NCBI RefSeq assembly: GCF_000426605.1
Contig: NZ_AUFR01000009.1
Location: 1-64,000 of the forward strand
Direction: 5' to 3'
Source of the DNA: Propionibacterium acidifaciens DSM 21887
GTDB lineage: Bacteria > Actinomycetota > Actinomycetes > Propionibacteriales > Propionibacteriaceae
DNA length: 64,000 nt
The notes beneath the pieces are model-generated. The model ran no database searches. It was not told the DNA's origin and worked only from the letters and a program-made list of their open reading frames with translations. Shown here one piece after another: positions 18,312 to 25,486 of the stretch (within the stretch, counting starts at the first letter, position 1; the number at the start of each line of letters is the position of its first letter). The position numbers and the translations under genes were made by a program.

Positions 18312-19493
18312 TCACAGGAACCCGGACTCGACCGCCCCGGCATGCTGATGGCGTTCTGTCATCAGCTCGTCCGGCCCGCTCTCGCTCAGCCGCATGCCAG
18401 CCTGCCGCAGCGCGCCCATCACCGGTTCGACCTCCAGGAAGCGGTAGGCCCAGTGGGCTCCCGGGGGGCAGCCGGTCTCGAGTGCACGGAGCACGGTCTG
18501 CGCGAGCACGACTGCCGTCAGCTCGCTGCTGTCATCGGAGCACACGGCGACAGAACTCCGCTCGAGCACGCCCGCCGTGTGTCCGCGCGCGCTCACCTGC
18601 ATGGCGGACCAGTTCTTCCTGTCCTCGTCTAGCCCCGACTTGGCGGCGTCGATCTGTGCGAAGAATCTCATCAGCTCTTCAGGCTCACCACTCTCGCTGA
18701 GGCTCATGGCCTTCAGGAGCAGCTGCAGTGAAGCTTGATCGGGGATCACCAGGAATCCGGCTAGCTGCGCGATGGCGCAGTCACGAACCACCCTGTACAG
18801 CTCGTCGGTGACGAAGGGAGAACGCAGGTTCTCCGGTTCCTGCGGGAAGGAGGCGGTGTCCTGCATCTGCCAGTCGCTCTCGACATGGGGGCAGACACGC
18901 CCCTCCACCAGCATCTGACCAGGATGACCGTATCCGTCGCGGGTGCTGAGGATGACGTCAGCGAAACCGGCGAGGCCGCCCTGTTCCCTTCCGCCGCAGC
19001 AAACGACCGCTGTGGTGCACTCGTCGAAGGACCCCGCCAGATGCCTCGTCAGGAGGCCCGCCAGTCCGGGAGTGCAGCCCGCATTGATGATGCTGGGGCA
19101 GACCCCTGCGTAGTGCTCGAAGCAATTCCCTCCGAAGGGGTCGACGTAGATCGCATCTGCAGGCAGCGCAGCGGCGACACGGTCCTTGATTAGGCACGAA
19201 GGCCCGGCGCAGTTCACCACCACCGCGCAGCCTCGGGCGAACTCGCGCACGCTGTCTGCCTTGTGAGCGTCGACGAAGAGGGTGTCCTCATCGGGCGTTC
19301 TCCTGGTCCTGTTGCCGCAGATGACCTCACACCCCTCGGCGCACAGGAGTTCGAGCAGGGCCCTACCGACGGCTCCGTGCGAACCGATGACACCGATTCG
19401 ACGTCCTCGAGCACTGCTCCCCACATTGACTCCTTCACACATCAGCAACTGGGCCACGGACGCATCGGATGCGGCGAACTCAAGCCCCGTCAT
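18312..19493 (-). CDS. Saccharopine dehydrogenase-like NAD(P)-binding oxidoreductase, first gene of the siderophore operon
   Basis: 393 residues from ATG 19493, which follows AGGGGAAG. RRIGVIGSHGAVGRALLELL (about 34-53) is a Rossmann nucleotide loop. It continues as in saccharopine-dehydrogenase-type proteins with CAGPS and INAGCTPGLAG, the cysteine-containing segment typical of the family. The gene follows the iron box at 19532-19550 with a 39-bp leader, so it is the promoter-proximal gene. Homologues occur in some actinobacterial thiazoline-siderophore clusters (from memory, not checked). Its reaction is unknown. Options are a second ring reduction, precursor supply or an opine-like condensation. 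A longer upstream frame exists but its codons run through the iron box and IS remnants and was rejected. Confidence 0.8.
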   Translation of the reverse strand: MTGLEFAASDASVAQLLMCEGVNVGSSARGRRIGVIGSHGAVGRALLELLCAEGCEVICGNRTRRTPDEDTLFVDAHKADSVREFARGCAVVVNCAGPSCLIKDRVAAALPADAIYVDPFGGNCFEHYAGVCPSIINAGCTPGLAGLLTRHLAGSFDECTTAVVCCGGREQGGLAGFADVILSTRDGYGHPGQMLVEGRVCPHVESDWQMQDTASFPQEPENLRSPFVTDELYRVVRDCAIAQLAGFLVIPDQASLQLLLKAMSLSESGEPEELMRFFAQIDAAKSGLDEDRKNWSAMQVSARGHTAGVLERSSVAVCSDDSSELTAVVLAQTVLRALETGCPPGAHWAYRFLEVEPVMGALRQAGMRLSESGPDELMTERHQHAGAVESGFL

Positions 19494-19531
19494 CCGCTTC
19501 CCCTGAAACGAAGAGGCAGTCTGGATGTAAG

Positions 19532-19550
19532 TTAGGTAAAGCTTACCTAA
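19532..19550 (-). promoter_or_regulatory. DtxR/IdeR-type iron box of the siderophore biosynthesis operon
   Basis: TTAGGTAAAGCTTACCTAA has perfect 8-bp arms (TTAGGTAA / TTACCTAA) around a 3-bp centre, close to the IdeR/DtxR consensus TTAGGTTAGCCTAACCTAA. It lies 39 bp upstream of the ATG at 19493, where an iron-loaded repressor would block the promoter. Confidence 0.88.
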
Positions 19551-19689
19551 GCTCAACACTGCAGTCAACGATGTCTCAGACCTGAATTGGGCCTCTTGAG
19601 GCGGCTTGGGTGTTTCTGGTGTGCTTTGTTGCTTGTCAGGACGTTTTGGGTGGGTGGTGTGGGTCACTGATGGCGGGGTGGGATCCGGT

Positions 19690-20040
19690 GGGTGGGTCCG
19701 CTCTTGCGGAGGGTGAGGACCGCGTCGGGGGCGACGGCCGTGCAGATCGTGGCCAGGGACGGCCGCACCAACCGGGTCGTGGAGCATCTCGGCTCGGCCC
19801 ATGACGAGGCCGGACCGGTCTCGTTGATGGCCGCCGGGAGAGCCGGACTGACCGCGCCGGACCAGCAGATGGTGGAGTTCGACGCTGCCGCGGTGACGCA
19901 CCCGGCGGTGGTGACCGCGGCGGCTCGGCCGTACTGGTCGGTGTTGTGCAGGTGGCGTGGTCGGCGTTGGGATTCGATCAGACCCGTGACGGGGCCTTCT
20001 TCCAGCTCGTCCTGGCCCGTCTGAGTCGTCTTGGGTTGCT
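19690..20040 (+). pseudogene. IS1634-type transposase N-terminal remnant
   Basis: The translation from a GTG at 19692 reads LLRRVRTASGATAVQIV, then RVVEHLGSAHDEA, the characteristic opening of IS1634-like transposases of the IS4 superfamily. The middle is degraded. After about 19965 the conserved continuation moves to another frame (LGFDQTRDGAFFQLVLARL), so at least one frameshift is present. Nothing of the DDE domain follows, as it runs straight into the IS3 remnant. Non-functional. Confidence 0.75.
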
Positions 20041-20075
20041 TGGGGGCTCCTGATCTTGGAGACGAGGACGGGGTC

Positions 20076-20640
20076 ATGGGAGGCAAGAGCACGTCGGGGA
20101 GGCCGACACGGCGGCGGTACCCGCCCGAGGAGAAGGCACGGGCTGCCCGACTGGTACGACGGGCGCAAGGAGCTCGGCACGACGCACGGGACGGCCCAGC
20201 AGGTGGACCGACCAGACCGGCTGCAGGGGTGGAGCCACTGCGCGCCCGGGTCGAGCAGGCCGACACCGACAAGGGCATCGAGCCCGGCCCGAGGACGACT
20301 GAGGCAAAACGCACCAAGGAGCCGGAGCAGGAGAACCACGGGCTTCGCCGGGCCAACGATCCACTGAAACGGGCCCCGGCCCTCTCCGCGGCGGAACCCG
20401 ACCGCCCTCGAAATGACCCATCAAGGTCATCCGCAGACACCCGCAGGCGCCTCCGAGCAGCCACCACGCCGCGAAGAAACGGCGGACCGTCATCGGCCCG
20501 CGCGGCCCGGGACACGGCCACGACGCAGACCCCGCTCACCCTGCGGGCCGCGAACCGGAAGGCCCACGGAGCCCACAAAGGGAATGACGTCGCCCTCAGA
20601 ACCCAGAACGGCGGCAAGCGCCCTCATGACGTGCCGTCCT
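20076..20640 (+). pseudogene. Degraded IS3-family element (orfA with traces of orfB)
   Basis: It starts MGGKSTSGRPTRRRYPPEEK, the typical opening of actinobacterial IS3-family OrfA (helix-turn-helix protein). The homologous continuation jumps frame near 20160 (RKELGTTHGTAQQVDR) and returns near 20240 to the frame with EPGPRTTEAKR and EQENHGLRRAND, the leucine-zipper region of OrfA. Around 20460-20490 another frame has SHHAAKKRR, resembling the OrfB start. Several indels make it dead. 20640-20703 holds nothing recognisable. Confidence 0.75.
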
Positions 20641-20703
20641 CACCCTGCCCGGAGGCGGTCAGCAGCCTGTCCTGGGGGCCGAGCCCGCGGATCACCCGAC
20701 AGG

Positions 20704-20990
20704 GAGGCTTATTCATAGGGTTGATCCAAGTTGTTGTCGGTGATTTCGCGGAGGCGTGTCGCAGAAGACGAAGGGCGGCCTGCCCCGAGATAATTAATGC
20801 GTGACCAGAAACAATCAAGGAACAGGCCGTGGACCGCATGCTATCACACGACTGCCCCGGGCCCGGATGCAAGACCTGTACCGGAGAATCCACGCGGCGG
20901 TCAATGGCGACCTGCCGCCGGCCGGTTCACGGCGACTCGGCCCCCACCAAGGCATCCGGCCCGTTCTGGCCAGTCTGCGACTCTTCTCGC
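20704..20990 (+). pseudogene. Left end and N-terminal fragment of an IS5-family element
   Basis: 20704-20722 is GAGGCTTATTCATAGGGTT, matching the reverse complement of the terminal repeat at 311-329 at 18 of 19 bases. About 97 bp inside it, a GTG at 20801 opens a frame containing RARMQDLYRRIHAA and SRRLGPHQGIRPVLASLRL. This resembles the helix-turn-helix start of IS5-type transposases. The similarity then stops near 20990 and no catalytic domain follows. It could be the missing half of the element seen at 3-320 or an independent truncated copy. 20991-21152 contains no recognisable feature. Confidence 0.6.
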
Positions 20991-21152
20991 TGCGACTCTT
21001 CTCGAGAGTCCATGTTCACTCCTCGATTGTGCATTGAATCGGATGGTGGATGGGATCGGGCGACGACTGGTTTGCCTCGCAATGGCCCGCGCGAGGAATC
21101 AGACGACGATCGCTCACGGCCATGGCCCCGCCGTTGGCACGAGCACGGCCGC

Positions 21153-22316
21153 TCAGGGATCGGTTCTGCCCTCCTGCCCGCCGAGGGCCGTCAGGAAGGT
21201 CCGCATCTTGGCTGCGGTCTCGCGCAGCTCTGCCTCTGGTTCGGAGGTGGCGATGACGCCGGCTCCTGCGAACATCGTCGCCCGGTCCCCGCGGAGCACA
21301 CCTCCGCGCAGGGCCAGCGCCCACTCGCAGTTCCGATCAGCGTCGATCCATCCGATCAGCCCCGCGAAGAGGCCTCTGTCGAACCCCTCGTGGTCGACGA
21401 TGAAATCGCGCGCACGTTCATGGGGCCAGCCGCACACGGCCGGCGTGGGATGCAATTCATAGAGCAACTCGAAGGGGCTGGCTCCGCCCCTGAGCGTTCC
21501 CGTAATCTCGGTGCCAAGGTGCCACACGGCCGGGGTGGGCACCAGTCGTGGACGCGAGGGGATCCTCGGATCATCGGTGCGCGCGCGAAAGACCCTGGCG
21601 ATCGCCCGTACGACATATGAGTGCTCAGCCAGGTCCTTCCCAGACTCAAGGAGGGCCTCGGAGGCCCGCTCGTCCCGCTCGGGCTCACTCCAGCGGGCGG
21701 TGGTGCCGGCCAAAGGCACAGTGCGCACCCGTGAACCCGAGCAGGACAGCACAAGTTCGGGGCTGGCGCCCAGGAAGACCCCTTCCTGGGCGAACTCGCC
21801 GTCATAGCCTCCGGGCACGTCAATCAGGTAGACGAAGGCGTCTGGATTCTGTATCCCGAGTCGGACGAAGACCGACTGAGGATCCCAGGGGGCCGCTGCG
21901 CACACCGTCGCGCAGCGCCCCAGAACCACCTTGTCCAGCTCCCCTGAGCGGATCGTCTCGACGGCCTTGGCGACAAGGCACCGATAGCCCTCGTGACTGG
22001 GCCGCCGATCGGTGACGGCGGTCGTGGACGCAGAGGGAGCGAAGGGCTCGGGCCGACCGGGAAAAGCGCAACTCCTCCAGCAGGCCTCCGCAGGACGGTA
22101 GAGCATCCCCGGCCTTGCACTGTCGAAGGGAAGCACCCCCACCACGAGCTGGGGGGCCTCAAGGGGAGCAGCCAGCACCTCCTCGACGGCCCTGGCAACC
22201 CCGGTACCGACCCATGAGCGCGGCTCGACGTGCCGCACGACTCCGGTGGCGACCAGATGACGCCCTGAGGAGGCGAACTCGAAGCGGGGCTCCCGCGCCG
22301 CGGACGAACTGCTCAT
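21153..22316 (-). CDS. Isochorismate synthase (EntC/DhbC family)
   Basis: 387 residues, the usual EntC length and shorter than the fused salicylate synthases Irp9/MbtI. It should convert chorismate to isochorismate, the precursor of salicylate or 2,3-dihydroxybenzoate. Typical blocks are ELDKVVLGR, PLAGTTAR, HPTPAVCGWP and the C-terminal GLIGWIDADRNCEW with MFAGAGVI. The start ATG 22316 overlaps the preceding permease stop (TGATG), so it is the last gene of the iron-box operon at 24970-21153. No isochorismate-pyruvate lyase or isochorismatase is in the window, so the aryl acid made cannot be settled here. A longer upstream start would overlap the permease and was rejected. Confidence 0.92.
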   Translation of the reverse strand: MSSSSAAREPRFEFASSGRHLVATGVVRHVEPRSWVGTGVARAVEEVLAAPLEAPQLVVGVLPFDSARPGMLYRPAEACWRSCAFPGRPEPFAPSASTTAVTDRRPSHEGYRCLVAKAVETIRSGELDKVVLGRCATVCAAAPWDPQSVFVRLGIQNPDAFVYLIDVPGGYDGEFAQEGVFLGASPELVLSCSGSRVRTVPLAGTTARWSEPERDERASEALLESGKDLAEHSYVVRAIARVFRARTDDPRIPSRPRLVPTPAVWHLGTEITGTLRGGASPFELLYELHPTPAVCGWPHERARDFIVDHEGFDRGLFAGLIGWIDADRNCEWALALRGGVLRGDRATMFAGAGVIATSEPEAELRETAAKMRTFLTALGGQEGRTDP

Positions 22317-23107
22317 CACAGGACCCAACGCCGCAGACCGCTTGCCCGGCGCCGCAGCGCCAAGAGGCTGAGCGCCACGAGACCGCCGAACCAGAGGACG
22401 AAGACGAGCAACTGCTGGCCTTCAAGGCCCCCGCCGATGATCGCATCGACGAGTTCGATGACAGCGGTGATCGGTGAACCGTCGACGAGGGGGCGCAGCA
22501 CAGCCGCGTACATCTCGCGGGGCATCATGGCGGTGTTGAAGAACATGGCGGCCATCACCAGCGGCGCGAAGCTGAAGGCGCCTTGCGGGGTCTCCACGAG
22601 ATGACCGAGCATGACGCCCACAGCACCGGCCGAGACCGCGACGAACGCCAAGACGACGAGCACGCCCAGCAGATGCACCGCACCACCGAACTCCGCGCCG
22701 AGGACAAGACCGAGGGCCACGGCCGCCAGTGTTGTAGCGAAGGCACGCGCTGCCTCGGCGAGGATACGCCCGACGATCGCCGCACTGCGCGGTCCCGGCA
22801 TGCTGGCGAGGCGCTGCGGCAGCCCCTCGTGACGCTCCTGGACGATCGCCCCTGCACCGAGCAGGCCCCCAGTGAACGCCTGGGAGACGCCGACCATGAC
22901 GGCCACACCGGTCATGTCCATCTCAGCGCCGCTGAACTGCTCGACCATGCCAGCGAACATCACCCTGATGATCACGATCATGACCACGGGCACACCGAGC
23001 GCGGCGCCTATCGTCACGGGCGATCTGCGCCAGCGCCTCAGCAGACGCCCGGCGTGCACAGCGACCGCGCCCGCCCATCCAATGTGGTTCTGCTCGCCGC
23101 TACTCAT
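22316..23107 (-). CDS. ABC-2 type permease (DrrB-like), probable siderophore exporter subunit
   Basis: 263 residues starting MSSGEQNHIGWAG at ATG 23107, with AGGAGGT 6 nt upstream and overlapping the preceding stop (ATGA). Hydrophobic stretches such as IGAALGVPVVMIVIIRVMFA, a GGLLGAGAIVQERHEGLPQR segment (the ABC-2 coupling motif between helices 2 and 3) and four later helices give the six-helix ABC-2 topology. It forms a heteromeric channel with the adjacent permease and the DrrA-like ATPase. Its place under an iron box and beside isochorismate synthase supports export of the siderophore, an inference from context. Confidence 0.88.
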   Translation of the reverse strand: MSSGEQNHIGWAGAVAVHAGRLLRRWRRSPVTIGAALGVPVVMIVIIRVMFAGMVEQFSGAEMDMTGVAVMVGVSQAFTGGLLGAGAIVQERHEGLPQRLASMPGPRSAAIVGRILAEAARAFATTLAAVALGLVLGAEFGGAVHLLGVLVVLAFVAVSAGAVGVMLGHLVETPQGAFSFAPLVMAAMFFNTAMMPREMYAAVLRPLVDGSPITAVIELVDAIIGGGLEGQQLLVFVLWFGGLVALSLLALRRRASGLRRWVL

Positions 23108-23892
23108 ACCGACCTCCTGAAGGTTCGCGAGACCCACCAGGCGCCGAGAACGAGCCCGCCGGTCAGCCATACCAGCGCCTCCCAGCCCGAGTCGCCGGGC
23201 GTCTCACCGTTGAGCAAGGCCCGGTTCGTATCGATCATCGGGGAGAAGGGCATGTGGGCGATGAGCGGTTCCAGACGATCAGGCAGCGTGCTCAACGGGA
23301 TGAAGGCCGTCGAGACCATGAGCAGGGGAAGTTCCACGCCTTGGATGAGTCCAGCCATCTGGACCGGCTGTCTCGAGCGCAGGGCTAGCCCGGAGAAGAC
23401 CAGCACCAGTACCTCACCCATCGCTAAGGCGACGAGGAATGCCAAGGCCAGCCCGGACCAACTCGCTGGTTCAGCCCCGCACAGCAGCCCCAGGGCGATC
23501 ACGGTACACAGGGAGAGGATCGAGCGGATCAGATCGCAGATCATGCGCCCCATGATCACGCTCAGGACGTGGACCGGCATCGCGCGAACCCGGGCCAGAA
23601 GCCCCGACTCGACGTCGACGGCCAAGGCCATCGCCGATCCCCCGGCGGTAAACATGACAGCTTGGAACATGGCAGCCGCCATGAGGAAAAGGGCGTAGTC
23701 GAAACCGGAGCCACTAGCAGCGTGACCGAAGACCACCCAGAAAGCGAGCATCGACATGCCGGGGATCACCAGCGCCGAGACCAACGAGGCGGAATTGCGC
23801 ATCAGGCGCAGATTGTTGCGCCAAGTGGCTCCGCGTACAGCGGTGAGAGCACTCGACCGCAGCTGGGCAGACGAGGAGTTGGAGAGCGCCAT
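23104..23892 (-). CDS. ABC-2 type permease (DrrB-like), partner subunit
   Basis: 262 residues, starting MALSNSSSAQLRSSAL 3 nt after the ATPase stop. The N-terminal amphipathic run WRNNLRLMRNSASL precedes six predicted helices (for example LVIPGMSMLAFWVVFG). The conserved SGLLARVRAMPVHVLSV coupling segment is characteristic of daunorubicin-type ABC-2 permeases. Two different permease genes with one ATPase suggest a heterodimeric membrane domain. It belongs to the operon under the iron box at 24952-24970. Confidence 0.88.
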   Translation of the reverse strand: MALSNSSSAQLRSSALTAVRGATWRNNLRLMRNSASLVSALVIPGMSMLAFWVVFGHAASGSGFDYALFLMAAAMFQAVMFTAGGSAMALAVDVESGLLARVRAMPVHVLSVIMGRMICDLIRSILSLCTVIALGLLCGAEPASWSGLALAFLVALAMGEVLVLVFSGLALRSRQPVQMAGLIQGVELPLLMVSTAFIPLSTLPDRLEPLIAHMPFSPMIDTNRALLNGETPGDSGWEALVWLTGGLVLGAWWVSRTFRRSV

Positions 23893-23895
23893 CCC

Positions 23896-24891
23896 TCAGT
23901 CCTCCTGCGTGTCGGCGAAGGCTGTGCCGAGGAAAACCTCGTCCAAGGAGGGCGGGTTGAGCGAGGCCGAGACAGGCTCCAGTTGCGCATCCGCCAGTGC
24001 AGCCACGCACCGGGACAGATCTCGGGCCCCGTTGTGCGTGATGAACAGGACCTCGAGAGCCTCGGCCCGGAAATCCTCGGCCGGACGCGAAAGCACGCCC
24101 GGCAGCAACTCGATGGCGCACCGTTCGGCCGTCTCGGCCTCGTCGAAACCGAGTCGGCAGATCGGGGCGCCGAAGCGGCGGCGCAGTTCGCCTGGGGCGC
24201 CCTGGGCCACGGCCCGTCCCCCGCGCAACAGCACGATGCCGTCGGAGAGCCGTTCGGCCTCGTCCAGGTACTGGGTGGTGAGCAGCACCGAGACCCCGCG
24301 GTCGCGCAACTCGTCGACGGTCTTCCACAATTCACGCCGCGACAACGGGTCCAGACCGGTGGTTGGCTCATCGAGGAAGAGCAGTGAGGGCTCGACGACG
24401 AGGGAGGCCGCGATGTCGAGCCGACGGCGCATGCCCCCTGAATAGTTCGCCGCACGCCTACCGGAGGCATCGGTCAGGCGAAAGGTCCGCAACAGTTCAT
24501 CGGCGCGGGCCCTGGCCGCGGACGCGCCGAAACCGTGGAGTCGGGCGAAAAAGACGAGGTTCTCGCGGCCGGTCAGTTCACCGTCGACGGCCGCGAACTG
24601 ACCTGTGAGGGAGATCGTGCGGCGCACCGCGGCTGGTTCATCGACGACATCGGCTCCGCACACCCGCACTGTGCCCGCACTGGGCAGCATGAGGGTCGAG
24701 GCGATGTTCACCAGCGTCGTCTTGCCGGCACCGTTGGCGCCGAGCAGGGAGACTACCGAGCCTCTCAGGACCTCGAAGGAGAGCCCCTTGAGCACCTCGG
24801 TGGCTTTGTCACCCCGTCCGAAGGTTTTGCAGAGCTCGCTCACGCACAGCACTACCTCGTCGTCGCGTCCGGTCGTCCGGGACTCGAGCAT
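23896..24891 (-). CDS. ABC transporter ATPase, DrrA-like (exporter)
   Basis: 331 residues from ATG 24891, chosen because GGGAGGA sits 6 nt upstream; ATGs at 24897 and 24906 crowd or overlap that site. Walker A is GANGAGKTT, the signature is YSGGMRRRLD and Walker B is LLFLDEPTTGLD. A C-terminal extension of about 100 residues is typical of DrrA-type antibiotic-export ATPases. It energises the two ABC-2 permeases that follow. It is the first gene after the iron box 61 bp upstream. Probable cargo is the siderophore made by the neighbouring NRPS operon. Confidence 0.93.
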   Translation of the reverse strand: MLESRTTGRDDEVVLCVSELCKTFGRGDKATEVLKGLSFEVLRGSVVSLLGANGAGKTTLVNIASTLMLPSAGTVRVCGADVVDEPAAVRRTISLTGQFAAVDGELTGRENLVFFARLHGFGASAARARADELLRTFRLTDASGRRAANYSGGMRRRLDIAASLVVEPSLLFLDEPTTGLDPLSRRELWKTVDELRDRGVSVLLTTQYLDEAERLSDGIVLLRGGRAVAQGAPGELRRRFGAPICRLGFDEAETAERCAIELLPGVLSRPAEDFRAEALEVLFITHNGARDLSRCVAALADAQLEPVSASLNPPSLDEVFLGTAFADTQED

Positions 24892-24951
24892 GAGCATTCC
24901 TCCCATGGGGTACGCGTCGCCGTTCCATACAGCCTGTCAGCATGACAGTGG

Positions 24952-24970
24952 TTAGCATAGCTTTACCTAA
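24952..24970 (-). promoter_or_regulatory. DtxR/IdeR-type iron box of the exporter/isochorismate synthase operon
   Basis: On the minus strand it reads TTAGGTAAAGCTATGCTAA. The left arm is identical to the box at 19532-19550 and the right arm is partly degenerate. It lies 61 bp upstream of the ATPase ATG (24891). Confidence 0.8.
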
Positions 24971-25044
24971 CCATTGATGTCACTGAGGACTGTCCACGAA
25001 ACGGTGTAGGTGGTTCCATCGCCCGACAGGGCAGGAGGAGCCAC

Positions 25045-25319
25045 ATGATGACCGAGACAATCAGCAGCAGTAGTTGTCGACCCCGGGGTCGGCCAGGTGC
25101 TCGTCTCGGTCGGCAGCATCGCACCCGAGGAGTTCCAGGAGCAATGGCAGGTCGAGGACGCGGACGACGCCGCACCGGATCGGCCGGGAGGGCCTGGAGC
25201 CGAACGCGCGAGGCGACCTCAACGCGTCGGTCGGCAGCTGCTTCGAGGGCGTCACCACGGCGAGCAATCTGGCGTCCCTCATCAGGAGCATCGACTCCTG
25301 CGCCGACATCGTGGCTTAG
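25045..25319 (+). pseudogene. Frameshifted small open frame of unknown origin
   Basis: GCAGGAGGAGCCAC precedes an ATG at 25045 (MMTETISSSS), a strong start. The likely continuation shifts frame near 25072 (VDPGVGQVLVSVGSIAPEEF, then QEQWQVEDADDAAPD) and again near 25170 (GREGLEPNARGDLN, then VGSCFEGVTTASNL) and ends at TAG 25319. All pieces look like coding sequence, so this is a once-intact gene of about 90 residues or the start of a larger one with two indels. I do not recognise the family. The acidic first part and the Ser/Thr/Cys-rich end are reminiscent of a peptide precursor, but no maturation enzyme is next to it. 24971-25044 and 25320-25486 show nothing else. Confidence 0.35.
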
Positions 25320-25486
25320 CCGGCGCCTTCACCGACTGACCGCGCACGGCCCCGGGGCGTCCCGTCGACGACCCCGCGTCGCGGGATGGCCTCGGGGTCT
25401 GGTGTGCTGTGGCCTGCTCTTCGTACGGCCTGACGGAGTCTGCTCTCCCCCGGGCGCACGATGAACGACTGCCGACGCGACAGGGG

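Noticed and set aside
18312-20339. A 675-residue reading of the saccharopine-dehydrogenase-like gene starting at 20339
   Set aside because: It runs through the iron box and IS remnants with low-complexity sequence; ATG 19493 has AGGGGAAG and begins the conserved protein.
21153-22316. Salicylate synthase (Irp9/MbtI) instead of isochorismate synthase
   Set aside because: Length (387) and the HPTPAVCG and GLIGWIDA blocks follow EntC/DhbC; the salicylate synthases are longer.
24891-24906. MGGMLM start for the DrrA-like ATPase
   Set aside because: The ribosome site GGGAGGA overlaps the upstream ATGs; spacing fits ATG 24891.
25074-25319. An 81-residue peptide gene with a TTG start, possibly a lanthipeptide precursor
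   Set aside because: TTG lacks a ribosome site and the good ATG at 25045 is in another frame; no lanthipeptide enzyme is nearby, so I call it a frameshifted remnant.
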